Positions 33,560 through 43,894 are shown, numbered from the stretch's first letter. The stretch is DNA of 53,593 nt from an uncultured Muribaculaceae bacterium (GCA_910587925.1 CAJUOC010000007.1:1-53593); one strand, 5' to 3'. Program-made: numbers and translations. The notes: generated by a model from the sequence alone, not told the origin.

Positions 33560-35302
33560 ATGAAAGCTACTGATATCACCTCTCCCGCCGACATACGCTC
33601 GCTGTCGATTGCCGAGCTGCGCCCGCTCTGCGCCGAGCTGCGCGACATACTCCTGAGCAAACTCTCGGCCCGCGGCGGCCACGCCGGCCCCAACCTGGGC
33701 TTCCTCGAGCCCACCGTGGCGCTCCACTACGTATTTGACACGCCTCGCGACAAGATAGTCTTCGACGTATCCCACCAGACATACGTCCACAAGATGCTCA
33801 CCGGCCGCATCGCCGCCTTTGCCGACCCGACGCGCTACGCCGAGGTCACCGGCTACACCAATCCTGCCGAGAGCCCATACGACCTCTTCTCCATCGGCCA
33901 CACGTCCACCTCGGTGAGTCTGGCCTCGGGCCTGGCGCTGGCCCGCGACCTGCGCGGCGGCCACGAGCGCGTGGTGGCCGTCATCGGCGACGGCTCGCTC
34001 AGCGGCGGCCAGGCATTTGAGGCGCTCGACTACGCCGCCGAGCTGCACTCCAACTTCATCGTGGTGGTCAACGACAACCAGATGTCTATCGCCCCCAACC
34101 ACGGCGGCCTCTACGACGACCTGCGCGCCCTGCGCGAGAGCAACGGCACCGCCCCGCGCAACATCTTCCGCTCGCTCGGATACGACTACGTGTACGTGCC
34201 CTACGGCAACGACCTGGCCTCGCTCATCGAGGCATTTGAGTATGTCAAAGACGCCGGGCGACCGGTCGTGGTGCACCTCAACACCATGAAAGGCGAGGGA
34301 TACGCCCCGGCCGAGCGCAATAAGGAGCGCTTCCACTACAGCGGCCCCTTTGACCGCGCCACCGGCGACTCCCCCGCCGCCCCCGAGGGCTATACCGACA
34401 TCTTTGCCGAGCACATGATAGAGCGCATGGCAGCCGACCCCGCCATGGTCACCATCACCGCCGGCACCCCCGGCGCCATAGGCTTCACGCCCGCACGCCG
34501 CGAGCGCGCCGGGCGGCAGTTTGTCGACGTCGGCATCGCCGAGGAGCAGGCAGTGAGCATGAGCTCGGGCCTGGCCAAGGGCGGCGCGCGGCCCGTATTC
34601 GGCGTGTGCGCCACCTTCCTTCAGCGCGCCTACGACCAGCTCTCGCAAGACTGCTGCATCAACGGCCACGCCGTATTCAACATCTTCTACGGCGGCGTGT
34701 GGGGCATGACCGACGCCACACACCTGGGATTTTTCGACGTGCCCATGGTCGCCAACATCCCCGGCATGTGCTTTCTCGAGCCCACCTGCCGCGAGGAATA
34801 CCTCGCCATGCTCGACTGGGCTATCGACCACGCCACCGGCCCCACGGCCGTGCGCGTGCCCGGCGGCGCCATCGTGAGCCGCCCCGGCGACTACGCCCGC
34901 GACTACTCTCGCACCGGGTGGGAGACCGTGCGCCCCGGCGCAGGCGACGTGGCCATCGTCGGCGCAGGCTCATTCCTGCCCCTGGCGCTCGACGCCGCCG
35001 CCCTGATGGCCTCGCAGCACGGCATCGACGCCGCCGTATACAATCCGCGCCGCGTCGACACCCTCGACCCCGCCGCCATAGAGTCGCTGCGCCTCTGCCG
35101 CCTCGTCATCACCCTCGAAGACAACTCCGTCGAGGGCGGCTTCGGCCAGAAAGTGGCCGCCGCCCTCGCCGCCGGCAAAGACGCCCCCGAGGTGCGCGTA
35201 CTCGGCCTGCCCGCCGCCTTCGCCGACCGCTACCGCCCCGCCGACCTCCTCGCCTCCCGCGGCCTCACCCCCGAGGCCATCGCCGACCTCGCCAAGCCCT
35301 GA
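33560..35302 (+). CDS. Divergent 1-deoxy-D-xylulose-5-phosphate synthase-like enzyme
   Basis: 580 aa, thiamine-diphosphate transketolase family; shorter than usual DXS (about 620-640). Conserved parts: GGHAGPNLG near residue 38, SHQTYVHKMLTGR, the ThDP/metal site GDGSLSGGQAFEALD with NDNQMSI, and GIAEEQAVSMSSGLA with the glutamate that activates the cofactor. Differences from housekeeping DXS: GHQAYPHK reads SHQTYVHK, the usual DRAG-type Arg loop reads FYGGVWGMTDATHLG, and RYPRG reads RVPGG. It could be the isoprenoid-pathway enzyme or a paralogue with another aldehyde acceptor. Last gene of the operon from 31210. Confidence 0.8.
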   Translation: MKATDITSPADIRSLSIAELRPLCAELRDILLSKLSARGGHAGPNLGFLEPTVALHYVFDTPRDKIVFDVSHQTYVHKMLTGRIAAFADPTRYAEVTGYTNPAESPYDLFSIGHTSTSVSLASGLALARDLRGGHERVVAVIGDGSLSGGQAFEALDYAAELHSNFIVVVNDNQMSIAPNHGGLYDDLRALRESNGTAPRNIFRSLGYDYVYVPYGNDLASLIEAFEYVKDAGRPVVVHLNTMKGEGYAPAERNKERFHYSGPFDRATGDSPAAPEGYTDIFAEHMIERMAADPAMVTITAGTPGAIGFTPARRERAGRQFVDVGIAEEQAVSMSSGLAKGGARPVFGVCATFLQRAYDQLSQDCCINGHAVFNIFYGGVWGMTDATHLGFFDVPMVANIPGMCFLEPTCREEYLAMLDWAIDHATGPTAVRVPGGAIVSRPGDYARDYSRTGWETVRPGAGDVAIVGAGSFLPLALDAAALMASQHGIDAAVYNPRRVDTLDPAAIESLRLCRLVITLEDNSVEGGFGQKVAAALAAGKDAPEVRVLGLPAAFADRYRPADLLASRGLTPEAIADLAKP

Positions 35303-35330
35303 CTCCCCGGCAAAACCCGCAAATAAATGA

Positions 35331-35363
35331 CAGCGGCCGCATCGGGGGGGGATGCGGCCGCTG
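35331..35363. terminator. GC-rich terminator hairpin, copy 1
   Basis: cagcggccgcatc pairs with gatgcggccgctg around a G-run loop. It lies between the DXS-like gene (plus) and the small membrane protein gene (minus). The flanks ... aatgacagcggccgc and gcggctatggggc are shared with the hairpin at 37209. No U-rich tail. Confidence 0.6.
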
Positions 35364-35374
35364 CGGCTATGGGG

Positions 35375-35593
35375 CTACCAGGCGCTGTAGATGAGGAGGA
35401 AGAGAAACAGCGGGGCGATGAATGCGGCCAGGGTGCCGATGATGCGGTTTTTCACATAGTCCCACCGGCTGGTACGGTATCTCTGCGAGCGCGACATTTT
35501 CAAAGGATATGTCTTCCAGGTGTAAAGCGCACATACCACCGAGAGGGGTATTGCCACCACAAGCCCGCAGATGAGCAAAAGCGTCTTGGACAT
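35375..35593 (-). CDS. Small two-span membrane protein
   Basis: 72 aa. Two hydrophobic segments (LLLICGLVVAIPLSVVCALY near residues 5-24 and GTLAAFIAPLFLFLLIYSA near residues 52-70) flank a basic loop (KMSRSQRYRTSRWDYVKN). No family recognised. ATG 35593 was chosen because the protein then begins at the first span; an upstream open frame is a shadow of the preceding gene. Last gene of a four-gene minus unit, 11 bases after the previous stop. Probably an inner membrane protein of unknown role. Confidence 0.65.
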   Translation of the reverse strand: MSKTLLLICGLVVAIPLSVVCALYTWKTYPLKMSRSQRYRTSRWDYVKNRIIGTLAAFIAPLFLFLLIYSAW

Positions 35594-35604
35594 GACGAAG
35601 CGGC

Positions 35605-35808
35605 TTACTTCAGTTGGCCCCGGGCATAGAGTATCGCCTTGCGCAGCATCGCCACATCGCCTTTGAATCCAAGCGCGGTGGCGTAGTTGCGCCGCACGAT
35701 GCGCAGTATGTCCTCGTAGGTATTGAGGTCGCACGACAGGATATCGCGCAGGTTGATGCCGGCGTGTGAGTCTGCGCTGACAAACTCCAGCGTCTTGTTA
35801 AAGAACAT
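35605..35808 (-). CDS. Small hypothetical protein
   Basis: 67 aa, no signal peptide or membrane span, helical by eye (NTYEDILRIVRRNYATALGF, then LRKAILYARGQLK). I recognise no family. The start lies 11 bases inside the end of the upstream reading frame, and the stop is 11 bases before the small membrane protein gene, so it is placed as in a real operon. Short length keeps confidence moderate. Confidence 0.55.
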   Translation of the reverse strand: MFFNKTLEFVSADSHAGINLRDILSCDLNTYEDILRIVRRNYATALGFKGDVAMLRKAILYARGQLK

Positions 35809-36293
35809 ACACCGTGCACGGCTTCTGATGGCCTACGCATCTGAAGTCGCCCTCGTCGTCCACTACCTTCTGCACATACTCGACCTGGCAGGTGTAGTAG
35901 CAGACCTTGCCACTGGCCACCGTATCAGACACCGACATGGGGGTGAAGCCGCTGTCGTCGTCCTTGGCCTGCTGCGTCTGATGCATGGCAGTGTCGGCCA
36001 GGCGGTTGATTATCGCAGCGGGTATCAGCCACATGCGGCGGGCAAACTCATACTCGGTGGTGTCGCGCCTGGTGGTGTGGTATACGGTCATGCCCCAGCC
36101 TTCGGCTGTAACCTTGGCCTCGACCTCCTGCATGGGCAGCACGTGCTGTTTGCCGCCGCTCTTCCACATGAGGCTGCCGGCGGTGATGTGCAGGCGCGAG
36201 TCTTCATACACCGGATTGAAGTCGTCTTCGTCAAGAGATTACGACCGGCACCGCGAGAAGCCACCAGTAGACGGGTAGCGTCGGGTACTTCAT
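35798..36293 (-). pseudogene. Hypothetical gene, apparently frameshifted near its start
   Basis: The ATG at 36293 overlaps the stop of the UDG-like gene (ATGA) and begins MKYPTLPVYWWLLAVPVVIS, a good membrane anchor or signal, but this frame stops after 20 residues. The frame shifted by one base is open from just there (SLDEDDFNPVYEDSRLHI) and continues 137 codons from a GTG at 36211 to 35798. Joining the two gives a natural protein of about 165 aa. Either one base has been gained in the sequence (mutation or assembly error) or only the downstream GTG is used. The soluble part has no family I recognise. Confidence 0.6.
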
Positions 36294-37009
36294 GTGTATA
36301 AGATATTTGGGTTGGTCAATTCATCTTTCAGATACTGGGCGATGGCGCCCCAGGAGTTTTTGTCGACGCAGCCCGACGGATGGGGTATGCCATACACGGG
36401 GATGCCCTCCCAGTCGGCCTTGGTCACGGCGTGTCGCGACACGATGTGTACACCCTGGCGCATACGCTCGGGCACGAGCGTCATGCGGCCGGAAAAGTGA
36501 AATCTGCGGTCAAGATAATTAAAACAATTGGGGATGGAGAGGCATATCACACACCGGGGCTTGAAGATGTCTTGTATCACCTCGCGGGTGAAATCAAGAC
36601 AGCGGCCTATTGCATCGGCGGCGCCGGGTAAGCGCTCAAACTGCGCGATGGATTGGGAGCCGAAATATACGGCGTTCATAAACACGAAATTGCTGTCTTC
36701 CATCGGCTCGGTGTAGTCGACATCTACCATGGCATCGTAGAGCTTGGTCCATATGCGCCAATTGCGGCGCTCACCATCTTTGTAAAAATATGGGTTGCCC
36801 TCGAAAAAGCGTCGCACGTCGATGCCGGTTTCCGGATTGTATGGGAAGTTTTCGGCGGGATTATACCCAAGCAGCAGAACGTCGGGCCTGCGGTCGAGCA
36901 CCGGGCGCGACTGCATGGTAACGCCGGTACAGCCCATCACCGGGCAGACCTCGGCAAGATATGCTGTCACCCGGCCCACCCAGTCGCGGTATGCAATGGT
37001 ATTGTCCAT
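36290..37009 (-). CDS. Uracil-DNA glycosylase-fold protein
   Basis: 239 aa. Two motifs suit the UDG superfamily: LLLGYNPAENFPYN near residue 50 (motif 1, GxNP type) and GIPHPSGCVDKNSWGAI near the C-terminus (motif 2, HPS type). Other UDG-superfamily members act on damaged bases, but some are of unknown function, and the catalytic Asp or Asn choice cannot be settled by eye. ATG 37009 is preferred; a TTG 21 codons upstream (37072) is possible. A full promoter lies at 37149-37179, giving a long leader of about 135 bases. First gene of a four-gene unit. Confidence 0.6.
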   Translation of the reverse strand: MDNTIAYRDWVGRVTAYLAEVCPVMGCTGVTMQSRPVLDRRPDVLLLGYNPAENFPYNPETGIDVRRFFEGNPYFYKDGERRNWRIWTKLYDAMVDVDYTEPMEDSNFVFMNAVYFGSQSIAQFERLPGAADAIGRCLDFTREVIQDIFKPRCVICLSIPNCFNYLDRRFHFSGRMTLVPERMRQGVHIVSRHAVTKADWEGIPVYGIPHPSGCVDKNSWGAIAQYLKDELTNPNILYT

Positions 37010-37148
37010 ACGGCAAATAATATCAGTCTCCGCGGCCCACTGCGGTAACCGAAGAAGTTTGCGAAGTTCCAACGAGTCAAGAAAGAGCGTCGAGTAAACG
37101 CTTTCTATTTAATACCCCGGCATCTTGCATGCGCCGGCCGGGATGTGG

Positions 37149-37179
37149 CAAAGATATGGTATACTTGCCGGTTTTACAA
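37149..37179 (-). promoter_or_regulatory. Promoter of UDG-like operon
   Basis: Minus strand TTG (37179-37177), 20 bases, TATCTTTG (37156-37149). The leader to ATG 37009 is about 135 bases and includes an imperfect gaaagcg/cgctctttc hairpin. Confidence 0.78.
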
Positions 37180-37208
37180 ATTTTTCAGCACAAAAGTGCC
37201 GGAAATGA

Positions 37209-37244
37209 CAGCGGCCGCATCCCGGGGGGGGGATGCGGCCGCTG
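37209..37244. terminator. GC-rich terminator hairpin, copy 2
   Basis: cagcggccgcatcc pairs with ggatgcggccgctg around a G-run loop. Same sequence and flanks as copy 1 at 35331. It lies after the sdhB stop on the minus strand. Confidence 0.6.
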
Positions 37245-37264
37245 CGGCTATGGGGCGGGCGGGT

Positions 37265-38020
37265 TTACTCGGCGCACTTGGCGTTGATAAACTCGCGGTT
37301 GAGGCGGGCGATGTTGCTCAGAGGTATGCTCTTGGGGCACTCGGCGGCGCAGGCGCCGGTGTTGGTGCAGTTGCCAAAGCCGAGCTCGTCCATCTTGGCG
37401 ACCATGGCGCGGGCGCGACGCTTGCGCTCGGGCTGGCCCTGGGGCAGGAGGGCAAACTGGCTTACCTTGGCCGATACGAAGAGCATGGCCGAGCCGTTTT
37501 TGCAGGCAGCCACGCAGGCGCCGCAACCGATGCAGGTGGCGGAGTCCATGGCGGTGTCGGCTATCTCCTTGGAGATGGGGGTGGCGTTGGCGTCGGGGGC
37601 GCCGCCGCAGTTGAACGACACGTAGCCGCCGGCCTGCTGGATTTTGTCGAAGGCGGTGCGGTCTACCATCAGGTCGCGTATCACGGGGAATGCGGCCGAG
37701 CGCCAGGGCTCGATGGTGATGGTCTGGCCGTCGTGGAATTTGCGCATGTGGAGCTGGCAGGTGGTGATGCCCTGCACGGGGCCGTGGGGATGGCCGTTGA
37801 TGTACAGGGAGCACATGCCGCAGATACCTTCGCGGCAGTCGCTGTCAAATACCACAGGCTCCTCGCCCTGCTCTACCAGGCGCTGGTTGAGCATGTCGAG
37901 CATCTCCAGGAAGGAGCTGCCGGTGCTTACGTTGTCGAGATGATAGTTGACGAAGCCGCCCTTCTCTTTGGGGCCGCGCTGACGCCAGATCTTGAGGTTT
38001 ACGCTTATAGTGGTTTCCAT
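37265..38020 (-). CDS. sdhB: Fumarate reductase/succinate dehydrogenase iron-sulfur subunit
   Basis: 251 aa. Carries the ferredoxin-type [2Fe-2S] ligands CREGICGMCSLYINGHPHGP, the [4Fe-4S] motif CIGCGACVAACKNGS and the third cluster motif NTGACAAECPKSIP. It passes electrons between the flavoprotein and the quinone at the cytoplasmic face of the inner membrane. Last gene of sdhC-sdhA-sdhB, 23 bases after sdhA. In anaerobic Bacteroidales this complex mainly works as a menaquinol-fumarate reductase. Confidence 0.96.
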   Translation of the reverse strand: METTISVNLKIWRQRGPKEKGGFVNYHLDNVSTGSSFLEMLDMLNQRLVEQGEEPVVFDSDCREGICGMCSLYINGHPHGPVQGITTCQLHMRKFHDGQTITIEPWRSAAFPVIRDLMVDRTAFDKIQQAGGYVSFNCGGAPDANATPISKEIADTAMDSATCIGCGACVAACKNGSAMLFVSAKVSQFALLPQGQPERKRRARAMVAKMDELGFGNCTNTGACAAECPKSIPLSNIARLNREFINAKCAE

Positions 38021-38043
38021 TGTTTTGCTTGCTGGTGAGAGGG

Positions 38044-40071
<2,028 letters not shown>

Positions 40072-40083
40072 CGTTGTGAGAGA

Positions 40084-41160
40084 TTAGTTGTTCGACGGAT
40101 TTTCGGCGGGCTCCTCGGCGGCCTCGGCAGCGGGAGCCTCGGCGGCGGGAGTGGCGGGGGTCATGAACTCAAGCATCTGGCGCAGCTGCTGGCCCACCTG
40201 GGCGAGGCTGCGTACCTCCTGGGGCTGAGCCACATCGGGGCACTGCTTGGCAAATGCCTCGGAGATAAGCTCGGCACGCTCGGCGTAGTACTCGCCGTTC
40301 TGACGCACGAAGTCGTCCTGTGCCTGCTGCATGGCGGCGCGGTTTTCGCCGCAAGCCTGGAATGCCTTGGCGATGCCGTCCTGGAAGTCGGTCATCACGG
40401 TCTCGGCCTGCTTGCCCCAGTACTCGGCGTACTGCTCCTGCAGAGCCTCGTCGGTGGTATAATAGTTTTTGTGGGAGAGCACGGTGAATACGACAGCCTG
40501 GGCCACGAAGAGAGCCACCACGATGGTGGTCCACCAGCAGCCGATGGTCTTGAGGCGCTTGATCCAGATGTTATTGTCCCAGCCGATGGTGTGGAACATC
40601 GACCAGAAGCCGTGGGTCATGTGGAACCACAGTGCCACGAAGCCGATGATGTAGATCACCGGGGTGTACCACTGCTTGAAAGCCATCTCGATGAAGAGTG
40701 TGCCGAGCGAGGGAGCGGCGGGCACGCCCTCGAGCTGGGGCAGCACGGTGAGCTCGGCGTGGCGGAGCTCCTGCCACTGCATCTTGGCCCAGAACTGGAT
40801 GAGGTGCACCACCAGGAAGGCCAGCACCACGATACCCAGCACGAGCATGTTTTTCGACGACCACTCCACCTGGGGCTGGCGGGCGTTGACTGCATAGCGG
40901 TCGCTGCCGCGGGCGGCGCGATTCTGCATGGTGAGCCACAGAGCGTAGATGATGTGGATGATGAAGAGCAGGGCGAGGCCGGCCGATGCGATCAGCGCAT
41001 ACCAGTTGGCGCCGAGAAACTCACATACCTGATTGTAGGCAGTGGGCCATATCAGCGCCACGGCATTCATCACCACGTGAAAAGTTACGAATAGGACCAG
41101 AGCGATACCTGTGAGGGCCATCACAAACTTACGTCCTATAGATGAGCTTGTTAACCACAT
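40084..41160 (-). CDS. sdhC: Succinate dehydrogenase cytochrome b subunit with long C-terminal extension
   Basis: 358 aa. Residues 1-230 are the fused cytochrome b558-type anchor of Bacteroidota with five membrane spans and conserved His residues (LFVTFHVVMNAV, LLFIIHIIYALW, LAFLVVHLIQFW, LWFHMTHGFWSMFHTIGWDNN) for haem and quinone. After the last span (VVALFVAQAVVFTVLSHK) there is an extra hydrophilic tail of about 130 residues, helical in the middle (EYWGKQAETVMTDFQDGI, YYAERAELISEAFAKQCPD) and ending in an Ala/Pro/Glu run. Family members normally stop near residue 230. First gene of sdhCAB. Confidence 0.92.
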   Translation of the reverse strand: MWLTSSSIGRKFVMALTGIALVLFVTFHVVMNAVALIWPTAYNQVCEFLGANWYALIASAGLALLFIIHIIYALWLTMQNRAARGSDRYAVNARQPQVEWSSKNMLVLGIVVLAFLVVHLIQFWAKMQWQELRHAELTVLPQLEGVPAAPSLGTLFIEMAFKQWYTPVIYIIGFVALWFHMTHGFWSMFHTIGWDNNIWIKRLKTIGCWWTTIVVALFVAQAVVFTVLSHKNYYTTDEALQEQYAEYWGKQAETVMTDFQDGIAKAFQACGENRAAMQQAQDDFVRQNGEYYAERAELISEAFAKQCPDVAQPQEVRSLAQVGQQLRQMLEFMTPATPAAEAPAAEAAEEPAENPSNN

Positions 41161-41303
41161 AAGATGATTGATTTAGTTATTATGTTGAAAATTGTTTTGC
41201 TCGTGTGGGTGCAATATACCGCGCAAAATTAACACATTTTTACGCGCTCTCCAAGCCAATTACGGAAATTTTTCCGCACTCCCGCAACTTCACAAAAAAT
41301 GCT

Positions 41304-41311
41304 TACCTTTA
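41304..41311 (+). promoter_or_regulatory. Possible near-leaderless promoter box
   Basis: TACCTTTA, one base off TAnnTTTG, ending four bases (CGGC) before the ATG at 41316. Confidence 0.4.
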
Positions 41312-41315
41312 CGGC

Positions 41316-42092
41316 ATGAAATATTTTGCAACTGTACTGTTGGCGCTGGCGGCGGTTTCGGCCGCGGGCGCTGCGCCGCGAGTCGCTGAGGTGAGCGAGC
41401 CGGCTATGCGTGTGTATCTGCCCGACCCTGAGATTGCCTCGGGCAAGGCTGTCGTATGCTGCCCCGGCGGCGGCTATGCCATGAAGGCCATGGCCCATGA
41501 GGGCTACGACTGGGCTGAGTATTTCACCGACCGCGGCATAGCACTGGCGGTGGTCGACTACCGCCTGCCCGACCACTCCCCGGCACGTGTGATGGGCGAC
41601 ATCGACCGTGCATTTGAGGTGATGGCCGACAGCGCCGCCGTATGGGGATTCTCGCCCGACAGCATCGGCATCATGGGCTCGTCGGCCGGCGGGCATCTCG
41701 CGGCCACCATGTCGACACATCCCGAGGCGCGGTGCCACCCGGCATTCCAGCTGCTGTTTTATCCTGTAATATCGCTCGACAGCGCCATCACCCACGCGGG
41801 CACCCGCCACAATCTCCTGCCGACCGACGCTACCGACGCCGACGCGCGCCGCTTCAGCGCCGACCTCAATGTATCGGCCTCGACGCCGCCGGCCTTTGTG
41901 GTGCACTGCGGCGACGACGATATAGTGCCGGTGGAAAATGCCCTGCGCTACTACTCCGCCTTGCAGCGGGCCGGAGTCAACGCCACTATGCTCATATACC
42001 CCCGCGGCGGCCACGGCTGGGGATACAGCGGCAACTTTGAGCGCCGCGCCCTGCTCCTCGACGAGATAGACACCTGGCTCAAGGGCCTGTAG
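41316..42092 (+). CDS. Secreted alpha/beta-hydrolase (esterase)
   Basis: 258 aa. Signal peptide MKYFATVLLALAAVSAAGA. The alpha/beta-hydrolase core shows an oxyanion-type CPGGGYAMKAMAHEG, the nucleophile elbow GIMGSSAGGHLAA (Ser near residue 129), a late Asp (GDDDIVPVEN) and His (PRGGHGWGYS). This is close to acetylxylan-esterase-like/BD-FAE enzymes of gut Bacteroidales that remove acyl groups from polysaccharides; the substrate is inferred only. ATG 41316 was chosen for the signal peptide. Stands alone, converging on the lipase-like gene 3 bases away. Confidence 0.85.
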   Translation: MKYFATVLLALAAVSAAGAAPRVAEVSEPAMRVYLPDPEIASGKAVVCCPGGGYAMKAMAHEGYDWAEYFTDRGIALAVVDYRLPDHSPARVMGDIDRAFEVMADSAAVWGFSPDSIGIMGSSAGGHLAATMSTHPEARCHPAFQLLFYPVISLDSAITHAGTRHNLLPTDATDADARRFSADLNVSASTPPAFVVHCGDDDIVPVENALRYYSALQRAGVNATMLIYPRGGHGWGYSGNFERRALLLDEIDTWLKGL

Positions 42093-42095
42093 GCT

Positions 42096-43097
42096 CTACA
42101 GCCCGCGGGCGGCGAGCCAGCGGAAGAGGTAGCTGTACATGGCCTCGCGCACGGCGGGCGCCGACAGAGCCAGGTCGTGGAGACCGCCGGGCACGGTGAC
42201 CATGGTCACGTCGGGCCCCAGGCCGCGGCCGTAGCGGTCGATGTCGGTCACGTCGAGCACCACGTCGGTGCATTGCGAGAGGCTGTCGGGGTCGCCCGAG
42301 GCAAAGCTGCGGTCGGAGTGCATCACCAGTATGGGCATGCATATGCGCGGGTCGCGCTGCACGATGTCGTGTGCCTCGTCGATGGCCGCTATCCACGATG
42401 CCTCGACAGCGGGGGAGCGGGAAAACTTCCACAGTGTGTCGTAGTCCCACTCGCCGCCGTAGCGGCTCAGCAGGCTGCGGGCGTAGAGGTCGTCGACGCC
42501 CTGGGGTATCTTCAGGCCGGGCATGAGGGGCGCCACTGAGCGCACGGCCGGTATGAGTATCCGCTCCTGGAGCTTAGACTGATTCCAGTCGAGAAAGGGG
42601 CTGTTGAGCACCAGGGCACGTATCTGCGGACGCGAGTTACGCGCCAGATACATCGATGTGATCAGGCCGCCTGTCGAGTGGCCCACCAGCACCACGCGCC
42701 GCACTCCGTCGGCCTCCATCACGGCCAGTGCCGAGTCGATGTCGGCAAAATACTCCGACAGATGCCGTGCCTGGAAGGGGGTCTGCCCGGGCATGAGCGA
42801 GCGGCCGTACTTGCGCAGGTCGACGGCGTAGAATCGCAGCCCGTGGTCGGCAAACTGCCGGCCCATGTCGGCCTGGAAAAAGTAGTCGTTGAAGCCGTGG
42901 ACATACAGGGCGCCCAGGTCGCCGCGGGCCGAGTCGGCGCGCAGGCGCACGACGGTGCTGCGCACCGGGCCCGAGTAGTCTGTACCCTGGTCGATGTATG
43001 TGTACTGGTAGGCGGGGCCGAGGATGTCGGTCTGCCATTGACGCGATGCGGCGGCGATGGCGATGAGGCCGAGGATGAGGAGAAATATTTTTCGCAT
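42096..43097 (-). CDS. Alpha/beta hydrolase, S33/monoglyceride lipase-like
   Basis: 333 aa. N-terminal signal or anchor MRKIFLLILGLIAIAAASR, then an alpha/beta-hydrolase: LYVHGFNDYFFQADMG (oxyanion region), YAVDLRKYGRSL, the nucleophile LVGHSTGGLITSMYLA (Ser about residue 133), a helical lid, and late Asp/His (MHSDRSFASGD, GGLHDLAL). This resembles serine aminopeptidase S33-type lipases that act on small acyl glycerols or esters. ATG 43097 was chosen for the signal sequence; the frame open upstream lacks a good start context. No neighbour on its strand is close enough to be sure of an operon. Confidence 0.85.
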   Translation of the reverse strand: MRKIFLLILGLIAIAAASRQWQTDILGPAYQYTYIDQGTDYSGPVRSTVVRLRADSARGDLGALYVHGFNDYFFQADMGRQFADHGLRFYAVDLRKYGRSLMPGQTPFQARHLSEYFADIDSALAVMEADGVRRVVLVGHSTGGLITSMYLARNSRPQIRALVLNSPFLDWNQSKLQERILIPAVRSVAPLMPGLKIPQGVDDLYARSLLSRYGGEWDYDTLWKFSRSPAVEASWIAAIDEAHDIVQRDPRICMPILVMHSDRSFASGDPDSLSQCTDVVLDVTDIDRYGRGLGPDVTMVTVPGGLHDLALSAPAVREAMYSYLFRWLAARGL

Positions 43098-43137
43098 GTG
43101 TGGAAAACTTTTCGGTCGGTTGTGTCGTTGTAATATG

Positions 43138-43237
43138 CGAGAAGGCATTTTGCTGACGTTATTAAAAAGTCAAAGAGATGAAATCCAGATAACCTTCTCG
43201 GCCGCCCATGACTCCATGCCGGCGGCCTCTTTTATTA
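43138..43237 (+). other. Structured intergenic segment
   Basis: cgagaagg (43138-43145) pairs with ccttctcg (43193-43200), next to a stem ggccgcc/ggcggcc with an inner catg/catg stem (43200-43227) and then tcttttatta. The hairpin plus T run is oriented as a plus-strand terminator, although no plus-strand gene ends here. It lies between two minus-strand genes. Confidence 0.35.
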
Positions 43238-43882
43238 TATGAGGGCGAGGATGTCGGCGGGGTCGGCGGCGATATGGTCGGCGTAGGCGCCGGTGAGCTC
43301 GCGCACCGGGCGGAATCCCCACGACACGCCCACGGAGTCGACACACGCGCGGCGCGCTGTCTCGATGTCGACGGCCGAGTCGCCCACATATAGCACCTCG
43401 GCCTTGGGGGTGGGACAGTCGGCCAGGATGCGGAACACTATCGAGGGGTCGGGCTTGGCGGGCACGCCCTCCACCTGCCCGCATACGGCGGCAAACTCCA
43501 CCCCGGGGAAGTAATGGGCGATGAGGCGGCGCACGGCGCTCTCATATTTATTGGAGGCCACGGCTATGGCCACGCCGCGCCCGGCCAGGCCGGCAAGCAG
43601 CGAGGGGATGCCCTCGTAAGGCTCGGTGCGGTCGCAGAGGTGCTCGTCGTAGTATGCGCGGAAGTCGCTCAGCAGGGCGTCGACTGTGGCAGTGTCGCGG
43701 CTCTCCGAGGGTATGGCGCGCTCGATGAGACGGCGCACACCGTTGCCCACCATCATATTGTATGCCGAGGTGGGATGCGTGGGAAATCCGTGGGCTGCCA
43801 GGGCATGATTGGTGGCTGCGCCCAGGTCGGCGATGGTATTGAGCAAAGTGCCGTCGAGGTCAAATATCACAAGGTGTTTCAT
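43235..43882 (-). CDS. HAD-family hydrolase (phosphoglycolate phosphatase-like)
   Basis: 215 aa. HAD motif I IFDLDGTLLNT at residues 6-16, motif II VAIAVASNKY near residue 107, motif III Lys in VPAKPDPSIV, and motif IV LYVGDSAVDIETAR. The cap-domain helices (residues 18-80) are type C1, as in Gph. It would dephosphorylate a small metabolite; 2-phosphoglycolate is a common but not certain substrate. Starts 12 bases after the tamL stop on the same strand, so it is probably co-transcribed. Confidence 0.9.
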   Translation of the reverse strand: MKHLVIFDLDGTLLNTIADLGAATNHALAAHGFPTHPTSAYNMMVGNGVRRLIERAIPSESRDTATVDALLSDFRAYYDEHLCDRTEPYEGIPSLLAGLAGRGVAIAVASNKYESAVRRLIAHYFPGVEFAAVCGQVEGVPAKPDPSIVFRILADCPTPKAEVLYVGDSAVDIETARRACVDSVGVSWGFRPVRELTGAYADHIAADPADILALI

Positions 43883-43894
43883 ACGAGGGTCATT

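Noticed and set aside
37009..37020. Near-leaderless start for the UDG-like gene (ATTATTTG box)
   Set aside because: The box misses the TA of the consensus, and a full promoter exists at 37149-37179.
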